Positions 46,630 to 50,325 of a stretch of DNA of 50,325 nt are shown one piece after another. The notes beneath the pieces are model-generated. The model saw only the letters and a list, made by a program, of their open reading frames with translations. It made no database searches and was not told where the DNA came from. The position numbers were made by a program, and so were the translations under genes. The stretch is from Patescibacteria group bacterium (GTDB lineage: Bacteria > Patescibacteriota > Microgenomatia > UBA1406 > GWC2-37-13), in contig JAOAEC010000002.1 of the NCBI GenBank assembly GCA_026416975.1, forward strand, positions 1 to 50,325. Reading direction: 5' to 3'. Each line of letters starts with the position of its first letter. Positions within the stretch are counted from its first letter, which is position 1.

Positions 46630-46832
46630 TGATTTGATAGGTATTTTTTTCTCTGTTTCAACTTTTAAGTTTAATTTTTTAAGTTTTTCAATCAGAGCGT
46701 TTTTATAAATTATTTCTTTTTGTCCCGGTCCATATTGATTTCTTACTTCATAAAAACAACCAATTATTTTGTATGTTAAATCTTTGTATAAAAATCCATC
46801 TGTGTATATCTGCGTTCATCTGCGTTAATTTA
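46380..46832 (-). mobile_element. GxxExxY-type element bounded by inverted GCAGAT word repeats
   Basis: Upstream in-frame extension DGFLYKDLTYKIIGCFYEVRNQYGPGQKEIIYKNALIEKLKKLNLKVETEKKIPIKS; flanks AACGCAGATGAACGCAGATATACACAGAT and (inverted) GCAGATGTATGCAGATTAGGAGTAATAAACGCAGAT. Confidence 0.7.
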
Positions 46833-49800
46833 TAATCAACCAATCAAACTTAATTTCAGGGTGAAGACTGGATTCACCAACAACTTTAAAATAGCCTTTT
46901 TTCTTTTCTGAAACACTTAATTTGCTGGGGATTGTGCCTTGGGAAGTAATATAAATTAGTGAATTTTCACTGACGTTATTATTGTAAATAATTATCTCAG
47001 GTTGATTTTCCGGCAAGATGCCAATACCAGCTGAGGCTGAAGCGGTTTCAATTGCCGGAGCGAAAATGCCGTTTTTAACAAAATTGTCAGGCGCAGCAAT
47101 AACAGCTGAATCGGTGGCTTTGGGTAGGCTTAGATTACCTAAGATACTTAGGTTACCTAGGATGTTTACATTATCCTCGCTTCGCGGCGAGATGGTATTG
47201 GTTTTTATACCGCCTTCGGCAATGATTTCGCCTTTAGTGGTGAGAGTGCCGTTTTTAGCAATGGTAACCGCGCCATCAAAAAGAGTGATGTGTGAAAGAG
47301 CGGAAAGCTTTAATTCCCAAGAAAGGGATAAAATTTTGTCATTTTCCAATAAAAGATTGCCAACATTAAGAGAGTTAGCCACAGAGACCTTATAAAGATT
47401 AGCGTTGTTAATGACGGTGAGGTTGTTGAAGGTACTTAAGTCACTTAGGTTAGTAGAAGTAGAGGGGTCGGGTAAAGGTTGGTTTTTTATCTCGGCTAAA
47501 AGCTTTTGAATTTCGTTGATGGTTGATGATTGTTCTGCTAAAGACTGTCTTTGTTCAAAGACAGTCTTTTCTAGTTGACTGAGGTTTTCAGATTCGATTT
47601 GTTTGGCAGTTAGTTGGCCGGAGATTGAGGCATTTTGAGATTGGAGATTAGTGGAGATTAGTTCGCTGGTGTGAGCGAGATGGGTGGAAATTTGTTGGGC
47701 GGTGAGAGTTCCGCTGAATGAGGCATTACCAGAAGCATCAATGACGGTGGCGGTTTTTCCTTCCAAACCTTTAATAATGATGCGAGCGAGGGGGCCTTTA
47801 TTATCATCGTTTACGGTTTGGGTTACAAAGCCCGTTTCGGCAACATTGTTTGGTGACGTGATTGATTGACCATCGACGATACCGGTGTCGTTATCGTTGC
47901 CATTTAACGATTGACTAAGGTCAATAATTAAATCCTCACCTTGCGGTTTGATTTTGTTGGTGGCGATGGTGTTGAGTTGAGCTGTGTCTGTTGCCACGAG
48001 GTTGGTAGTTTCTATCACTGGCGAGACGATTTTGTTAGTAGTTAATAGAGAGTAGTTAGTATTTAGGAATTGAGCGACTCGATTGTCAATATATTCATTG
48101 ATTTTTTGACCGGCAATTATTAAATTCTCAGTCGTGAGATTTATATTTTCGGCAATGATGTTTTTGGCTAAAAGAGTGTTGCTGATAAGAGCATTTTCCG
48201 CCTCAATTAAACCGGTTTGGATTTTTCCAACAACAATTTTTGCAAAAGCACCAATGCGATCAATGAGCTCACCGGTTGTTTTTTGGATTTTATAGATTTG
48301 AGCTTTAAGTTTTGAGCTTTGAGTTTGATAATTAATGTTGCCATTATAGACATATTCTTGACTTGTTTTGACAATTTCTAAATTGCCAGTTGAGGTAAGA
48401 TAAACATCCGGATCATACCAAGAAGGATTGATAAAAGCCATAATATAATTAGAGTCATTTTTTTGGTCCTCTAAAGCATAACCAATAATTTTTCCAGCTT
48501 TGGTAGCTTTCATTGCGACACCAGCAATAGAAGAACTGGTGATTTTATCACCTTTTTTTATTCGTCCGTTTATATCAGTTATCTTTATTAAGGTTTGTCC
48601 AAGAAGAGAAACATTTTTATAATCAGGATCAAGCTCTCTTGTGCCATCTTGATTATTATTATTCTGAGTTCCTTCTCCTGGACGAGCAATAACACCAACA
48701 AGATTAATATCATAAGGAAGAGAAGTTCTTTTAACTGCTTCATTATTATTTTCATCTAAACTTACTAATTCGCCGGTTTGAAGAGTTTGGTCGTTTGATT
48801 TAAAAAATTCTGAGAAATCACCAGTACCGTCAGAAGCAAAATAGAAATTTGTTGCTGTTGATCCAGCTCTAATCCAGATACGACCGTTATTGATGCCAGT
48901 ACCAATAGCGCCAATTCCAATCTCGCCAACATAGTTTCTTGTTGGAGCGGTTGCTTGATTATCATTAAGCCTGATAGTGTTATTAGCAACATGAAGAGTA
49001 TTAGTTGGATTGGTAGTGCCAATACCAACTTTGCCGGCATCTACTACAAAAGGATAATTTCCACCACCCCCACTAAAAAATCCGGAAAAACAATTATATC
49101 CGGAAGGACAAGATTTTACTGCTCCTAAAACAGCAAATGCTTTATTATCATTACCATATTGTTGGCCGATGCTACCTCCTAAATACCAATCACTTTCATC
49201 ACTTTTAACTAAAAGTCCATGAATTCCTATTCTTTCTCCATTAACTGAGGTATTTCCTAATTCTTTCACTGTTCCTTGTATATTATAAAGAATTTTAGTA
49301 TTATCAACTGGTGTTGGATCATAAACCATTAATCCAAAAGCATGATAATTTTGTCCACTACCCCATGGTGACCATGGTGAATTAATTGGCGAAACAATAG
49401 TGTCTTCTATAACTAATTTAGCCCTTTGCGGATTTGTCGTCCCCACTCCAACATTTCCACCCGGCATTAAAGCTAAGTTGGTTGTTCCCCCTGTTTGTAT
49501 TTGTTTAACACCGGTTGATGAGGAGAAGTTTAAGATAGAGGAAGCACCAGCGATATTAACATTGATAGCATTAGGTAAAGATAAGGTAGAGTTATTAATC
49601 GTTGCTATTCCTGATGAGTCACCAATATTTAAAGTTGTTGCGGCTCCAAAAGCATTAACTGTGGTAGCTGTGGTATTGAAAACTGAAAAAGAAGAAGAAT
49701 TAGTGGTGATTGAGGTGGTAAAAGAAGGCGAGGTATTAAAGACTAAGTATCCTGATCCGGTTTCATCTGATAAAGAATCAATTAAGTATTGAGAGGTTCC

Positions 49801-50325
49801 CGAGGTGGTTAGTTGTCCGCCGGTTGTGGTAAAAACACCTCTTGAGGCAGTTAATCCTGAGAAAGTGATTGTTCCTGATGAGGATATACCTGTTAAGTTC
49901 TGTAAAGCTCTGCCTGATGTTAAGACGGTTGTTCCCCCAACCTGTAGATTACCAGAAGCAAGATTAAAACTATCTCCAGAGGCTAAAGATAAAGTATCAG
50001 CTGCACTTCGGTAAAGTTCCACATCTGTGCCAAATCCTATTCCACCTGCGGCTGTGGTATGAGTAGCTAGTTCTAATTTGTGAGTAGGTGAAGTAATACC
50101 AATCCCGACATTTCCTGAAGCATTTACATACATTTTTATTGTAGGTTCAGCAAGAAGAGTTAGACCGCTTAAGTCTGTAGATAAAGTTGCTGACCACCCT
50201 GTTGCGTAATTTGCTTGACCAGAATATCCAGCTACTTCTACATCTATTTTTAACTGAGGATATTGCCAAGTAGTATTTGTTTCTCCCAAAACTATCCTTG
50301 GTGTGTTATCGGCAGTATTTTTCAT
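46825..50325 (-). CDS. Large fibre/surface repeat protein (probably truncated by window edge)
   Basis: Repeated GNVGIGITSPTHKLEL / GNVGVGTTNPQRAKLVI / GKVGIGTTNPTNTLHV motifs as in tail-fibre-like surface proteins; long beta-rich and helical C-terminus. Confidence 0.65.
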   Translation of the reverse strand: MKNTADNTPRIVLGETNTTWQYPQLKIDVEVAGYSGQANYATGWSATLSTDLSGLTLLAEPTIKMYVNASGNVGIGITSPTHKLELATHTTAAGGIGFGTDVELYRSAADTLSLASGDSFNLASGNLQVGGTTVLTSGRALQNLTGISSSGTITFSGLTASRGVFTTTGGQLTTSGTSQYLIDSLSDETGSGYLVFNTSPSFTTSITTNSSSFSVFNTTATTVNAFGAATTLNIGDSSGIATINNSTLSLPNAINVNIAGASSILNFSSSTGVKQIQTGGTTNLALMPGGNVGVGTTNPQRAKLVIEDTIVSPINSPWSPWGSGQNYHAFGLMVYDPTPVDNTKILYNIQGTVKELGNTSVNGERIGIHGLLVKSDESDWYLGGSIGQQYGNDNKAFAVLGAVKSCPSGYNCFSGFFSGGGGNYPFVVDAGKVGIGTTNPTNTLHVANNTIRLNDNQATAPTRNYVGEIGIGAIGTGINNGRIWIRAGSTATNFYFASDGTGDFSEFFKSNDQTLQTGELVSLDENNNEAVKRTSLPYDINLVGVIARPGEGTQNNNNQDGTRELDPDYKNVSLLGQTLIKITDINGRIKKGDKITSSSIAGVAMKATKAGKIIGYALEDQKNDSNYIMAFINPSWYDPDVYLTSTGNLEIVKTSQEYVYNGNINYQTQSSKLKAQIYKIQKTTGELIDRIGAFAKIVVGKIQTGLIEAENALISNTLLAKNIIAENINLTTENLIIAGQKINEYIDNRVAQFLNTNYSLLTTNKIVSPVIETTNLVATDTAQLNTIATNKIKPQGEDLIIDLSQSLNGNDNDTGIVDGQSITSPNNVAETGFVTQTVNDDNKGPLARIIIKGLEGKTATVIDASGNASFSGTLTAQQISTHLAHTSELISTNLQSQNASISGQLTAKQIESENLSQLEKTVFEQRQSLAEQSSTINEIQKLLAEIKNQPLPDPSTSTNLSDLSTFNNLTVINNANLYKVSVANSLNVGNLLLENDKILSLSWELKLSALSHITLFDGAVTIAKNGTLTTKGEIIAEGGIKTNTISPRSEDNVNILGNLSILGNLSLPKATDSAVIAAPDNFVKNGIFAPAIETASASAGIGILPENQPEIIIYNNNVSENSLIYITSQGTIPSKLSVSEKKKGYFKVVGESSLHPEIKFDWLIIN

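Noticed and set aside
48765-49040. Overlapping ORF (91 aa, minus) inside the large surface gene
   Set aside because: Alternate frame of a long coherent ORF; low-complexity composition, no recognisable motif
49400-50014. Plus-strand ORFs opposite the fibre-like gene
   Set aside because: Composition mirrors the repeats on the opposite strand; no domain recognised
46825-50325. Prophage tail fibre as evidence of a prophage
   Set aside because: No other phage structural, packaging or lysis genes nearby; GxGTTNP-type repeats also occur in bacterial surface proteins

Overview
AT-rich, gene-dense 50 kb chromosomal segment. Its content (DprA, ComM/YifB, YchF, VirB2/VirB6-like membrane proteins, Pro/Thr-stalked surface proteins, AmmeMemoRadiSam protein, ThyX-like enzyme, divergent small hypotheticals) looks like a Patescibacteria/CPR (Microgenomates-like) bacterium; this is inference, no phylogeny was run. 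About 40 CDS are supported, plus two tRNAs (CAT, GGT), a truncated IS transposase at the left edge and a truncated large surface/fibre-like ORF at the right edge. There is no CRISPR, rRNA or obvious prophage. Main observations: (1) several families of short word-like or palindromic repeats occur between genes and also read in frame inside conserved genes (tgt, trxB, queA, fmt, glycosyl hydrolase, O-antigen ligase, surface protein); (2) a GxxExxY-type element bounded by inverted GCAGAT words is fused to a type IV pilin-like gene and supplies its leader, with a second truncated copy 3 kb away; (3) a ~190-nt highly structured candidate ncRNA with its own consensus promoter lies upstream of rho; (4) at least eight genes have a -10-like hexamer ending exactly 6 nt before ATG, i.e. 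leaderless mRNAs; (5) an ABC-2 exporter is decaying, with one frameshift traceable to a perfect 17-bp tandem duplication; (6) a CsoR-family regulator has altered sensor residues and is bracketed by inverted repeats; (7) cohesin-like and dockerin-like modules lie near each other.
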